A stretch of DNA of 64,000 nt from Sesamum alatum. Lineage: Eukaryota > Streptophyta > Magnoliopsida > Lamiales > Pedaliaceae. Below are positions 23,519 through 35,844 of this stretch, one piece after another. The stretch covers positions 39,416,873-39,480,872 of the forward strand of contig JACGWO010000003.1 in the NCBI GenBank assembly GCA_034509735.1, read 5' to 3'. Position 1 is the first letter of the stretch. Each line of letters starts with the position of its first letter. The notes below the pieces were generated by a model. The model had not been told where the DNA came from, did no database searches, and worked only from the letters and a program-made list of their open reading frames with translations. A program made the position numbers and the translations under genes.

Positions 23519-25060
23519 TTAGATAGAGGTTTTGTTGCGTCCCTGTTATTGGGACAAGTTAAATACGACCTTGCATATGGAATTAAAGAATGTCATCCAA
23601 ACTGTGAAGGACCAATTAAGTTTCGATATATCATATGCAAAGGCATGGTATAGTTTGAAGATGGCCTGTGAGACTGTCTATGGGACGTGGGAGAGCTCTG
23701 TTCGAAAACTCCCCAGTTACCTTGGCGCACTTCAAAAATGGAATGATGGAACAATTGTTGAATGGGAGCACAAATCATTCCAGCGCTCAACCGGTACGTA
23801 TGTGATCAAATATGTATTTTGAGCTTTCAAACCATGCATCGAGGGGTTCCAATATTGTCGCAAAGTCATACGTGTAGATGGAACCCATTTATATACGAAT
23901 TACAAGCATAAAATGTCGATTGCAGTTGCGATGGATGCGAATCAACAGTATTGCACTTTGCATTTGCTATTTTTTATGAAGAATCATATCTATTTTGGAA
24001 ATGGTTTCTTCAAATGCTGAGCAGACACATCATCAGAGGGGTGTCGGGAATGTGCCTTATATCTGACCGCAATGCTGGCCTCTTATCCGCCGTAAAAGAC
24101 ATTCCTGACTTTGTTCCTCATCGCTGTGTGAATAGATATTGCTTGAGGCACGTGTGTTCAAACTTCAACAATCAGTTTAAGAACGTGCAATTGAAGGATC
24201 TTTGTTGGAGAGCTGGCTCAAAATATCAAATTAGAAAATTTAATCGCACCATGGACGAGATTAAAAGTATAAAACCAGAAGCACACCACTGGCTAGAGCA
24301 AATTAAAAAGGAAAAGTGGACAGCTTCTCATGCCGGTGGATGGTGATGTGGTATTCTGACCACCAACATGTACGATGCATCAATGGGGTTTTAAAAAGGG
24401 CACGCCACCTTCCTATGACTGCAATTTGTTGAAATAACTTTTAACCGCCCAGTCCATTATTTTCGTGAGAGGATGGCGAGGAGTACTACAATGATAAACA
24501 ACAATCAACCGTGGACGGACTATGCATATAAAATGTTCCAACGGTGGTCCGTCACATCTGTCGAGCATGTGATCATGATATTCGATCAAATTGAACAGAC
24601 TGCCTCTGTGGTTACAAGACATTATTATGGACAGGGGTGTAACACTCACGTTGTAAAAATTGCAACGCAGGAGTGTTCATGTGACAAATGGAATCAATTT
24701 GGAATACCATGCTCCCATGCCTAAAAAGTATGCGCTGCATATAGGCTTAACGCTGCATCAATGGTTCAACAATATTAGGCTTTAATGCCTTACTGAATGA
24801 CATATTCACAATATTTTCAACCGATAATGGCGGAAGACTATTGGGATATTCCCAATTTCCAATTGGTCCACGACGATACTCTTCGTACATCAACTCGTCC
24901 GGGTCGACGCCAAAGTACCCGAATACCTAATGAAATGGATTGGGCACACGAGCACGACAACAAATTCGCAGTCAATCCCAACGAAACCAAGGTCCTTTGA
25001 GCCAAAATAATGTCCAAAGGCAGGGTCGTAGACGGCAAAATAATATACCAAATACTTGAA
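23354..25060 (+). pseudogene. MULE transposase pseudogene (MuDR type, SWIM zinc finger)
   Basis: Pieces of a MULE transposase follow in order but in different frames. These are a region with YAKAWYSLKMACETVYG, the catalytic block with IRVDGTHLY (first Asp) and CLISDRNAGLLSAV (second Asp), then HRCVNRYCLRHVCSNF, and a SWIM zinc finger with CSCDKWNQFGIPCSHA at 24674-24721. The C-terminal tail contains DYWDIPNFQL and RRQSTRIPNEMDW. Breaks include a TGA at 23820-23822 where the family has Trp (F-W-A-F), a frameshift near 23950, a stop near 24345 and a TAA directly after the SWIM finger. It encodes no working transposase. The family assignment is secure from motif order. Confidence 0.85.
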
Positions 25061-25228
25061 TACACATTTTTATGTAAATTTTTAGTGTATTATTTTTAAT
25101 TCTAAATTTTTATAAGCATAATTCTTTAAATTATCATAAAGTCAATTATATTATTTTGTAATGAATAATTAGTTTGAAATAATAAAAAAAGATATAATTA
25201 GTAAATTAAGTATAAATTAACGATTTAC

Positions 25229-25445
25229 AATAAAAAAAAAAAAAAGAGTTGCTGGCCAAGGCAACGATCGGCGATCTTTGGCTCAGCTCACGACCCACGG
25301 TCGTGAGCTGAGCCAGCGACCGTGTATTAAAAAAATAATTTTTAATGGCCGTGCTCGCGATCGACTATAGTTTTGCAATTGTTACCGCTTTTACGATATT
25401 ACTGAAATTTTTAATTTATTATGTAATTTTTATATGAATGGGCCT
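25229..25445 (-). repeat. Right TIR of the MULE
   Basis: It is inverted relative to 23277-23518 and differs by scattered substitutions and small indels. It keeps its own hairpin: arms 25279-25295 and 25299-25315, seventeen paired bases, with loop CAC against GTG on the left side. Confidence 0.85.
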
Positions 25446-25836
25446 GAAAAAGCTCCACACGTGCGGGAACAATAACCATAGATTAGAATTTCTAATTAAT
25501 TAATAAACCCTTTCGTCTTCAGGAGCTCCATAAAACGAGAAGTTGAAAAAGGAGGGAAAACCCCTCCCTAAAACCCTAAAATCCCTCTTCCCCCCCACCC
25601 CACATACATACACCGTCTCCCTCTCTTCCCTGAGTGTGAAAACACAAAGAATCATGTTGATTCTGAATTCAAGTTTGTTTGTTCGTGGGACTGAGAAATG
25701 TTGGCATGCAAATCCCTGATTTTTGAAGAGGGTTCTGTTGATTGGGGTGAAACTGTGTACTGTTGCAAACAAGGGATTTTCCTTTCGTCGTTTTTTATAT
25801 TCGTAATCCTCTTTTCGTTTTCCATTTGAGTTGGCA
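25446..25836 (+). other. 5' flank and probable 5' UTR of the RECA2-like gene
   Basis: There is no coding region here. A pyrimidine-rich stretch (about 25555-25630, CCCTCTTCCCCCCCACCCC and CCGTCTCCCTCTCTTCCC) looks like a plant 5' UTR or initiator region. The MULE right end at 25445 lies only about 390 bases before the ATG, so the promoter abuts or overlaps the transposon. Confidence 0.4.
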
Positions 25837-28800
25837 ATGGCGCGGCTTCTTCGGAGCGCTTCTTGTTTGAGACGCTCTCTGTTTCCTCAGTTGCAGGTTT
25901 GTTTTATTCTTGCTACCTCTGTATTTTTGGCTATATTTTCTCTACGGCTGCTCTTCCTTTTCTGTTTGAAATGGAGAGCGTCTTCAGTAACTAATAGGGA
26001 GAGTAGCCTGATAGGGTTTAATTTATACATAATCAGCCAAGACATTGTTTCGGTTTTTACTTGAAGATATGCAAGTAATCAGTCCTCTCTCTCTGTGTTT
26101 GTGTTTTTTCTCTTTTTCCTTTCCCCTTCTCTTGGAGGATGTCTATCTAGTTAGAAAACTTGAACTCAGAATAAGGGTTGTTGATTTTCTTGTTAATCAC
26201 GCTGCAGCAAATGCAGATAAAGAAACATTTATTGCTTAGTTATTTATTTCTTTATCATTTTCTTCAAAAATGAGGACAATATATCTATTGACTGGAGTGG
26301 TTTAATACCTTTTCTCTTTTTATATTGAGTTTGGTGAAGAATACAACGGAGAGGGGTCAGATAGGCTGGGTAGTAGGAACTGGCTGTTTAATAATTTTAC
26401 CTTTTTTTTTTAAGTTTTTTTTTTCTTGGTTGTATTGGTTTTGCAGGAATGTAGGAAGGGTTTGCTGGAGACATCTACTCAGCTGCGCTACTTCTCCACA
26501 AAAGGTACTTAAAGTTCCATAATGTTTGTTCTCTGCAGCCGCCATATCTTCTTAACTTGCTTAACAACACTTTCTGCATTTTGGATTACTTACATCTGTA
26601 TTTAGCACCGGAGTAGTTCATTATATCTTGTTATCTTTCTTCATTTGATTGATTGCCATTGAGGTCTTGTATTAGCAATTTAGCATACATTCCAAAAGGA
26701 AATGGAGTGGTTCAAGTAATTTCTTAAATGTATTTGACTTCTTGTATTGTACATTTAGATGAGCCTTGAAGTATATTAACACATTTTCTTGTAAATTGTA
26801 TTTATTCTGCCTGTATTTACAGCTGGATAATATAATCTCTTTTCCATTGGTTGATCTTCTTATTTTCAATTTGTATTTTACAATCATTTATTTCTTGTTG
26901 GTCTTATGTATAATCGTATGGACATGGGACATATCTATTAGATATTTGTTTCATCAAGTAGATTGAAATGCTTGAGTATCTTACTATGCAATATTCTGCT
27001 TTGATCTGTCATTGCCAAGGATTTCTGCAGTACTTGAGGCGATGAAGATTAGTTTTGTTCCTTCCATTATTTCTTCGTTCTATCTGTTTGAAAGCTTCAT
27101 GAGTAAGTTTGTTCCACATAATTCTGCCTATCTGAAGGTAGAAGGAAATCAAAGTCAGACGCAAGTGATTCTGGCGAAGAGAATATGTCCAAGAAAGATT
27201 TGGCACTGAAGCTAGCTTTGGATCAGATAACAGCATCATTTGGAAAAGGATCCATTATGTGGCTTGGTCGGTCAGTCGCTCCTAGGCAGACTCCAGTAGT
27301 ATCTACTGGATCATTTGCTTTGGATATTGCATTGGGAATAGGAGGACTTCCAAAGGTATCTTTTTGTTTTTTTTCCCTCAAGTGAATGTGATTGTCTTGT
27401 ATGCAGTGGATCAATGCCTAGTGGCATATGACAGACTTCTTGCATTTTACTTTTCAAGAGGTGGCAGTTAAATATTTGATCCCTGTGAGCTTGAATTGAA
27501 ATAATAGGCAACTGTCATTTAAAGATATTGTCTCTTGAAAAACTTAATTTTGTTCAAGACTTCAAGTCAGCACCAATCTCTACGTGGTCTAGCTAGTCTT
27601 GGAAGTTAATGATTGGTCCAGTAATATAGATGTGTTTGACTGTTTGTTCACTGGACCTTCTGAATGACTAATTAGTATGCAATCTGTTATATCATTTATG
27701 CTTCTCTTTGCAGCAAGTGTAACATGACAGTTACTGATATCCGTTAACTTATGGGTTGATTCATGGTACAAGGTTTCCTTGTGTAATTGGATAGACTTAT
27801 AGTTTAGTGTATGCTTAAATACAGCTGCTAAAAGTTGGGTTATGCTGTTAGATTGTCTTTGAGCTTATACTTCGTGTGGTGTTACAATATTTTTGAGTTC
27901 TGTCAGGGACGCGTTGTGGAGATATATGGCCCAGAGGCTTCTGGTAAAACAACTCTTGCTTTGCATGTGATTGCTGAGGCACAGAAACAAGGAGGTCAGT
28001 CATTTTGTCCATGTACTACTTCCACGAGTCTTGTGTTCTTAACTAAAATTGTTCACCAGCTGTTCATAAAGCAACATAGGCTACTTTGTTTTTTTGATTG
28101 TTCCCTTATCTATAAGAATTTGTATTTGTCCGCCTGTTGTAATGGCTTTAGTTGCAGCAATATCCACCAGTTGGTAAGAGGGCTTCACTGGACATTGTGA
28201 AATACACAGCATACATAGATGTGACTAATAGAAAGTCCTTCTTGGACAGAAATAAGGAAGATAAAGACGATGATTTCCAATTTCTGTTTTTTATTTTAGC
28301 TTCCCAGCGAATAGAGACTCGCCTGCCATTCTGTTACAATCTCGTTATTACATTGTTTGAACTCGTATTATTTTGTATGTTTCTGCCAGATGATTTTTGA
28401 AGAGCTTTCCACACATGTGATGAAATACAATGCGGAAATATATTTTACTAAATGGTCTAAACTTTTAATTTGATATTTAGAAAAATCACCTTAGAGAATT
28501 GTGTCTAAGCACTGATTTCTTTCTGATGTTGTAATTTTTTAAAATCTTCTTTTGATTTCTTTGATTCAATATTACTTGTAATAGCATAAGTTACAAGTTA
28601 TAGCCCCGTGCCTCTGTGGATGCTTGTTTCATGAAGGAAGAAATTGACAGGAACTTAGGCCATGATTTACTTGTGTATAACTTCTGAGGAAAAAAATTAT
28701 AGATTCAAGTTTTGATGAACAGTCATTTACAAATTCTATGTCTATGAGCATTACTCTATTAATTTGATTATTTAATACTTGAATGTTATTTAACTTATTT

Positions 28801-30518
28801 ATCACAAATTTGAAAATTATCAATTTCCTTACCCAACTAACTCAATCTGTCTGTCAAACTACAATTATTTCATGAATAAATATATGATATCATATATGAT
28901 AGCTTCAGTGTTTTAGTTTTATTGTATATGAAATGAACTTTTTTCTATTGTAATCTTCTGGAAGACAAACAATAAGTACTTTCATGAAAGTTGAAGCAAG
29001 TGAGGATTGCCCAGTTCAAAGTTAGCAATGAACCCAGTAGAAGAAACCACCCGTGTCTGCAAAGCTGGCTTGTGTAGGAAAAATGTGAAATATTTTTTCG
29101 TGCATATCCAAAACTCGTCCTTAGCTTTTTCAGTTGTGGTGCATGCCTGATTTTCCCTATAACTTTTGCACATTACATGTTAGTACACGAGAATCTTGAA
29201 ATAGAGGGAGTGAGAAAAGCAATGACTCAAATCTTTGCCAGTTCTATGCATAAACATGCATCTGAGCTTTCATGTACTTCGGAAATTAATTCACGAGAGA
29301 ACTAGAAAAATGAGACTTATGTTAGGCAGGAAGAAGGCTTCTGTTAGGGATTCAAGTAGTTACATATAACAAATATATTTACGCATACATGAAATTTTTG
29401 ATGAGCACATTGACCATATGTATTATCAGAAATTTTGGTATTTGTGTTTTCTATACCTAAAATGTTTTTGGTTCATTGAGGAAATGTTTTCTTCTGCTTG
29501 CTTTTGTCCTCTGTAGGTTACTGTGTCTTCGTGGATGCTGAGCATGCTCTTGATCCAGCTTTAGCTGAGGCGATTGGAGTAAATACTGAAAATTTGCTTC
29601 TCTCACAACCAGATTGCGGTGAGCAAGCTCTCAGTCTTGTGGATACCCTAATCCGAAGTGGTTCAGTTGATGTGGTCGTTGTTGATAGTGTAAGTAAGAT
29701 GATATGGTTTCTGCATGTCATGGACTGGAGCAAATAGATTGACAATCTTTTCTTATTTACATTGTATTATCCAATTTTCCCTGTTAGGTAGCTGCTCTGG
29801 TCCCCAAAGGTGAACTTGATGGTGAAATGGGAGATGCCCACATGGCAATGCAAGCAAGACTTATGAGTCAGGCTCTTCGCAAATTGAGTCACTCATTATC
29901 TCTATCACAGACAATCTTAATTTTTACCAATCAGGCATGTCTGATAAACTTTTGATGCATTATGTGATCTTTAGATATTTGCATCTATACCCTACTTTAT
30001 TGCCTCGTGATTATGTATATGCTGGTTGCTTATTTGCGAGTGCTTTGATGCTTCTTGTTGCAGATATCTTGCTATTCTTTGTCTTAGTATTATTTTCATT
30101 TATATTCCTGGACTTCTTCCTAATCCTTAAATCTCCATTATGTTACTTCTACTTTCTTCTCAATACCAAAAAGTGTGTCGAGGTTGTCCAATTGCTGTGA
30201 TGCATAGTCTTTGGAATGCTGGAGTTAAAAAGTGGATGCTGTTGTTCTTGTTGATTGTTAAATAACTAAAAACATACAATAAAGCTCCTCCTTCATTTTA
30301 TTTTCCTGATAAGTTGTATTTAATTTTAGGTGCGATCGAAGCTATCCACTTTTGGAGGATTTGGCGGTCCCACTGAAGTTACTTGTGGTGGGAATGCCCT
30401 GAAATTTTATGCTTCAGTGCGCCTCAACATTAAGAGAACAGGGCTGGTCAAAAAGGGAGATGAGGTATGAATCTTGCTCATTTCGTGGGATATCTGGAAG
30501 CTCATGCCCAATTTATTT

Positions 30519-30561
<43 letters not shown>

Positions 30562-31525
30562 ATAGCAGCAATATTTGGGTTGCATCTGAATGGATCCTAG
30601 ATCCGCTGTCTCCTCCTTTACTTAAACCTTGGTTGCAATTGCAATGCTTCTTTTGGTTCGCCCAATTTCACATAGCCAACATAGAACCACTTCACATTTT
30701 ATTGAATTCATTCAATATTTATTATTCTTTTTCAAAATTTATTTCAAGTCTAAGCACAAGTTGCTATTCTCTGTTGGAATGTGGATTCTTTAATGAAATT
30801 GTATATTTAATTTAATAATGATGAAATTGTAAATTATTCTCCATGTTTCTGGAAAATATTAATACTCGTAAAAAGTTGGAATATCTTGGATCAACTTGTT
30901 CAACGCTCCGAGGCGCTTCCATCCATAATCATCAAATGTGATGTTGAGTTTGCAAGTCAAACTTCAATGGGGAAACTTATGACAATGACTTTTATGTTCT
31001 TTTACTCCTTTACATCCTTCTATTCTGGCTTATTGACATTTATTTTTGGAAAGACAGGTCTCGTTTGATAGTGTTGATCACAATAAACTGGGGAGATTCC
31101 TACTAAAATAAATTAATCTGCGTGTTCTGCAGACTGTCGGAAGCCAAGTTGTTGTGAAGATTGTAAAGAACAAGCACGCACCTCCATTTAAAACTGCAGA
31201 ATTTGAACTTGAGTTTGGTAGAGGGATATGCCGAGAGGCTGAGCTCATAGACTTGGGATGCAAACACAAGTTCATCACAAAGGCTGGCGCATACTTTTAT
31301 ATGGACAATCAGAGCTTTCAAGGTAAGGATGCTTTTAAACGATTCCTGTCTGAAAATGTAACTGCAAGAGATGGTCTTAGGGAGAAGCTCAGACAGAAGC
31401 TTATAGACGTCGAACCTGAAAATGAAAAGGAATCTACTAAAGGGGCTATAGACGGAGACACCATTGAGGAGGTTACTGCATCTGACACGACTGACGAAGA
31501 AATTGTTACTGCAGCTGAGGCATAA
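25837..31525 (+). CDS. RECA2: Organellar RecA recombinase, RECA2-like
   Basis: Eight exons join into a 423-aa protein: 25837-25896, 26447-26504, 27138-27355, 27907-27994, 29517-29689, 29788-29934, 30330-30464, 31133-31525. Residues 1-42 ([16 protein letters not shown]...RYFSTKG) are Arg/Ser-rich and acid-poor at the start, as in a mitochondrial or dual-targeting presequence. The core has Walker [10 protein letters not shown] (120-128), the catalytic-Glu motif VDAEHALDP (Glu150), Walker [13 protein letters not shown] (about 193-203) and the L2-side [20 protein letters not shown]. RecA drives homologous strand exchange and here would act in organelle DNA repair. The acidic C-terminal tail ([12 protein letters not shown]) favours RECA2 over RECA3, which lacks it; the chloroplast RECA1 is a weaker alternative. 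Intron 6 begins with GC rather than GT. The gene converges on bHLH041. Confidence 0.92.
30525..30559. repeat. (AT)n microsatellite in RECA2 intron 7
   Basis: About 17 uninterrupted AT dinucleotides just downstream of the exon 7 donor. It would be a length-variable marker. Confidence 0.9.
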
Positions 31526-33228
31526 TACAATGCAGTTACTTCCATCAAGAAGGTATCAGATGCTATTGTCCTCTTCATTGTGAAAGCCGCTTACATTGCT
31601 GCTTGATGTCTGTGATTGCCTTCTAACGTGTTGCTGTATATTGAAGACATTGACAAACAAAATTGATGTGGAGTTCTCCAGCAGTCTCTGTACCTATTTG
31701 CCTGCAGTTTTCATTAGTATCAGATGTTCACTTCTTCAAATTATGGCCTTGTGAGCGAAACCCTTTTCCAGATACACGTTTCAGGTGATGTCGATCAAGA
31801 AAATTTTGTGATTCCAAAGAAGAGGCGGTTGCTCGATTTTTCCTAAATCATCTGTTGGTGATGTGTGTTGTTCAGCTGTATCCTATGTGTTAGAAGACTT
31901 TACTCTGTATATTCAGAAATGTTAAATCTATGAAGAAAGATGATCAATGGTGATTCATGAGGAAAGCCACCTTTATCTTCTAACATACTGTTTCTCATTC
32001 TTATTCAGTCTTTGTTGTAGTTTAAACTGTGCAGGAATTGAGGCTGTTGCTCATTGTCTGGTCTACGCAAAATCAGCATCAGTCAAGATCGGCAACAAAT
32101 TAATAATAATATTCAAAAAATAAATTAATATTCTTTAATAAATAAAACATACTATTTCCATTCATCTCTCAATCTTGTGTATCCCATTTGATTTTATTAT
32201 GAATTTTACAAAACTTTTGTTAAAATGTATCTGCTTGCGTCACATTCTTGTTAATTGGGACAATGTTTACTTATATTTATCAGATTTCAGGGATAAGTTT
32301 CCTACAAAACAAACCAAACACTAGGTAGGTAAATGCTTTTGAAAGAAAAAATATTATTTTTTATTTTTATATATCTTTGAAAAAATGAAAACGAATAAAT
32401 TTGATTGAGAAAAATATATTTTAACAATCTAGGCATAAGTTCTAGATTCATAAATCTTACGAAAATTTAATGTCAGCAAAATCACAATATTGAATATATC
32501 TTCTGATGGGGTTTAAGGCGTGTCAAACCCTCTTGACGAGCTTGCCCTTAAAGCAATAATCTTACAAATTATTAAACACTGCGTGTCTTTTGATCGATCT
32601 GATCTGATTTATTGAGAAACTTAAAAATAATAATCATTGATGTTTATGACAATCATAGATTCGAGGGCTCGTGGCTCCGTACAATCCTTGACATTTACCC
32701 TTTATAAATACATGTTAACTCACTTGACAAGTTACAATGAGATTTACCTCTTTGGCCCATTCATAATCCTAGCGAACTTTGACTTAGACTTTGAGGATAT
32801 TAGTTGATGGTCATTTTAACGAGCCTAATGATTTGTGTTGTAGGCCAATCCATTATTCATGTTGATGATCATAAATCGACCCCATCTCATTTAATTTGTC
32901 AAGTCATCACTAACCTCGACTCTAATCATCTTTCGTGCCCAAACAATATCAAATTGAATATAAATTCAGGGGTCATAAATAATAATAATAAAAAAAAAAG
33001 CTAAAGATATCAAATCCCGAGGTTACATTGTCCCTTTGAAATTGATGACTATCAAAATTGTGGAATCCAGTGACTAAGTTAGGTCACATATTTGAAACTA
33101 ATGTAAAAATTCCTACCAAAAATCAGTAGTTATCAAGACAAGAACTGGTAAGTCTGAATAACTTGAGCAGCCCCCACACACATAGAATATAAAAGGGCTA
33201 CATCTTTAATTTGTGGTTGGTTTTAGTG
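31526..33228. other. Convergent intergenic region between RECA2 and bHLH041
   Basis: The first 400 bases or so are probable RECA2 3' UTR. The remainder is AT-rich without an open frame of substance. Read on the minus strand, the part nearest 33228 would be the bHLH041 3' UTR. Confidence 0.5.
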
Positions 33229-35844
33229 TCAATGTGGTAGGTCATCAACAACTCTCCTCACAGCTTCTTGGAAGCCACACTCCTCAAATTCATCTCCCTA
33301 CACACAAATCAAAATCAAAATCAAACATCAATCATTAATCTTATCTTATGTACTTAAGTTGTCTTAATCCCACAATTAAAAATCATTCAAAAAAGGTTTA
33401 AAAAGTTATTGGCATGTGATAAATGAGGGTTCCAAGTAATTTCCTTGTAATTTCTTTTGAAGGGGTTTGTAATTATGGATTAATATTGAATATTTGGAGG
33501 GCCTTTGCTTGTTTTGTAATGAGAAACTATAATTATCAATAATTATTATAAAAATAAGCCAATAATTACTATTAAAATAGAACAATATTAACACATTTAT
33601 GACACTCAAATTCATAATTTTGAGTGTACGTGTAATTATGCAAAACATTGGAACGGTTTGTATAAACAGACCATAAGTCAAGAAGGTAAATATAATTATC
33701 CCTTGTGTTATGCTTTTCGTGCAATTAGTTCAGGCATGGCCTAACTTAGTTATGAACCATAAATTAAGTAGATCACTTACCTCAACTCTCAACCTCAAAA
33801 CTAGCCCATGAACAGGAGCTGATTCCAGCAGCCTGGTGTTGGATTGCACAGACAACAACCTCACATTGCTTTGCTGATTCAAGAACTCCAGAACCCGAAT
33901 TACCAAATCCAGCAAGCTGCATTCTCCTGATCTTAACCTCACTCTCAACTCCAAGAATCTTGCTTCTTCTGATGTTGATGCTGATGAAACATGTGCAATC
34001 TCCACACTCGCCCTTTCACTTGAAGAACACAGGCCCCCTACTTCTTCCCCACCTTCTTTTCGGCCCGTCGTCGAGAGCTCAGATTGCAGTACTTGATTCC
34101 TTTTGCTAAGTTCCTCGACTTGGGATTTCAATGAACTTATGTACTCAGTTGTGCTGCTTAGAACTGATGCCTTATCCTTCTGTGTGCAAGAAAAGTTGAT
34201 CAGAATTCAAGATTTTAATGTGGTGTTATGGTTTTGAGAGTTTGTGTACCTTTGATCCTGGAGGGAGTAATGATCTCAGAACTTGGAAGCTTTCGTTCAG
34301 CTTCTCTCGTCGTCTTCTCTCTGATATCATGTGCTGCAGCTGTGTCGATGTTGGCCGGTTTCCCTGAATCTGCAGTTCCTGTCTTCTCCTCATGTTCAAG
34401 TTTCTGAAGAACAATATCGATCTTTTAAACATGCTGTGCTTATGAGATGTTGCTGCAATGGGGGCTAGGCCTGATCGGTAACGTCTAAACGCAGCCGGCT
34501 CATGGCTGCCTGCAGGGCTAACAGGAGGCAAGTTTGTGTGGGACGAGGAAGAAGTGGAAGGGGAAGACAAGACAGCAAGAATGGCTTTCGTCATTGCAGC
34601 ATTTTCGCGCTCTATTGTTGGGAATTGGATGTTGCGGATTTGGCTTAAGGCGTTTTCGGCTTGCTGGTGGGGACTAGTGCTGATCAGTGCCGGTCCTGCT
34701 TCTTGTGGGGTCTCTGTGATGAAAGACGAGGTTTGAACATTGAATAGAAGTGAATATTCGCTGCTGTCCACTGATAACGACCTCAGCGATGAAGAAGACG
34801 TTGAGGGCCGGTCTTGGCTGGTGGGCTGAGGGAGTTCCGTGGGAGCTTTTTGTCTAGAGAAATCGACAGGGAACCAGCTTTTTATCTCCATTTCCAAGTC
34901 TGCCTGAAAAATACAGAGTTTTCAGACAAATGAGTCTTAAATTTGGGCATCTAGTTTCATTTTCTTACCTGAGGCTCACTTGATATACCTAGCTCAATCT
35001 CTCCCGAGGCACACCCCATGAATACGACAATCTACGGTTAAAAACACGAAGAAAATGCAATAACTTACAATGCTGAATGTAATTTCATAGATGAATTCAA
35101 GAATCTTGTGATTCTTAGCATAGGACAAACCTTAATCCCAGCTTCCTGCATGATCAAACCACAATGAATAGTACTCAGTTAACATAGTTCCTCTAACAAT
35201 ATTTCTTTCAAGCACTGTTAGAAGGTCTTACCTGATAGAACTGCATCTGCATTTCATTCGACAACCGTCTCTGAAGCCCGTGTAACTTAACCTCCATGTA
35301 AGGAAGATTGTTCTTGAAAGCAAAGCCCGGTACTCGCCTGAAAGTGAAAAAAACCATGAACTAGTTTGAATCAACGAAAACAACCCGTTTTTCACTCGTT
35401 ACACTGTTGTCCAATGCCATATATATGTACCCTTGATCATCAACATAGTTCACAGATTCAGAATATGCATTGAAAAGCCTTCTGGCCAGGCTTCCAGACG
35501 ACGGGCCTGCATGTTGCCGGCTGCTCTCTTCTTGGTAGATTCCATCCAAAAACAGCAAGCAGCTGTGGACATATAATTGAAAGATTTTGCTAAGTTTTAT
35601 GATCAAGGCCAATATCTACATGCAGACACAGACTTTCTATGTGTGTGTATGAATACACTCACTTGGATGGCAGGGGTAAGTAAGACCAGAGACAAATGTA
35701 AGAACATCCAAAGGACTGTGTCATGTGTCGGAGAAAGACGGCACGGTCTGCTTGGCCGAGGACGAAGATGGAGTCCATGAAAGCTTGTTCTGTGAGTTTG
35801 AGCTTTGCTAGGTGAGTGAGAGCACTGTGGAAGCTTGCTGACAT
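33229..35844 (-). CDS. BHLH041: bHLH transcription factor, bHLH041-like
   Basis: Eight minus-strand exons: 35844-35663, 35562-35431, 35337-35232, 35145-35131 (a 15-nt microexon), 35031-34969, 34903-34250, 34179-33781, 33297-33229. They sum to 1620 bases, 539 aa. The N-terminal part (MTQSFGCSYICLWSYLPLPS, FLDGIYQEE, VPGFAFKNNLPYME, RLSNEMQMQFYQEAGIK) is a bHLH-MYC_N-like regulatory region. Residues about 355-405 are the bHLH: His357, Glu361 and Arg365 give the H-E-R pattern of E-box/G-box binders, followed by LNESFQVLRSLLPPGSKKDK. Exon 7 continues helix 2 into a coiled stretch (SLKSQVEELSKRNQVLQSEL) and a C-terminal ACT-like region. The ATG at 35778 (MDSIFVLGQADRAVF) may be the true start, since the 22 residues before it look like non-family extension. 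The assignment to bHLH041 rests on the N-terminal motif order. Confidence 0.88.

Larger units (their letters stand above)
23277..25445 (+). mobile_element. Decayed Mutator-like element (MULE) with long TIRs
   Basis: It is bounded by long terminal inverted repeats that begin AGGCCCATT(T/C)ATATAAAAA at both ends, and encloses a broken MuDR-type transposase on the plus strand. The 2.17 kb length is short for an autonomous MULE. An exact 9-bp target duplication is not evident: the flanks read ATGGAAGAA on the left and GAAAAAGCT on the right. This suggests the flanks have decayed. Confidence 0.85.

Noticed and set aside
34536..34736. Plus-strand frame inside the bHLH041 exon 6
   Set aside because: It is the complement of well-supported minus-strand coding sequence.
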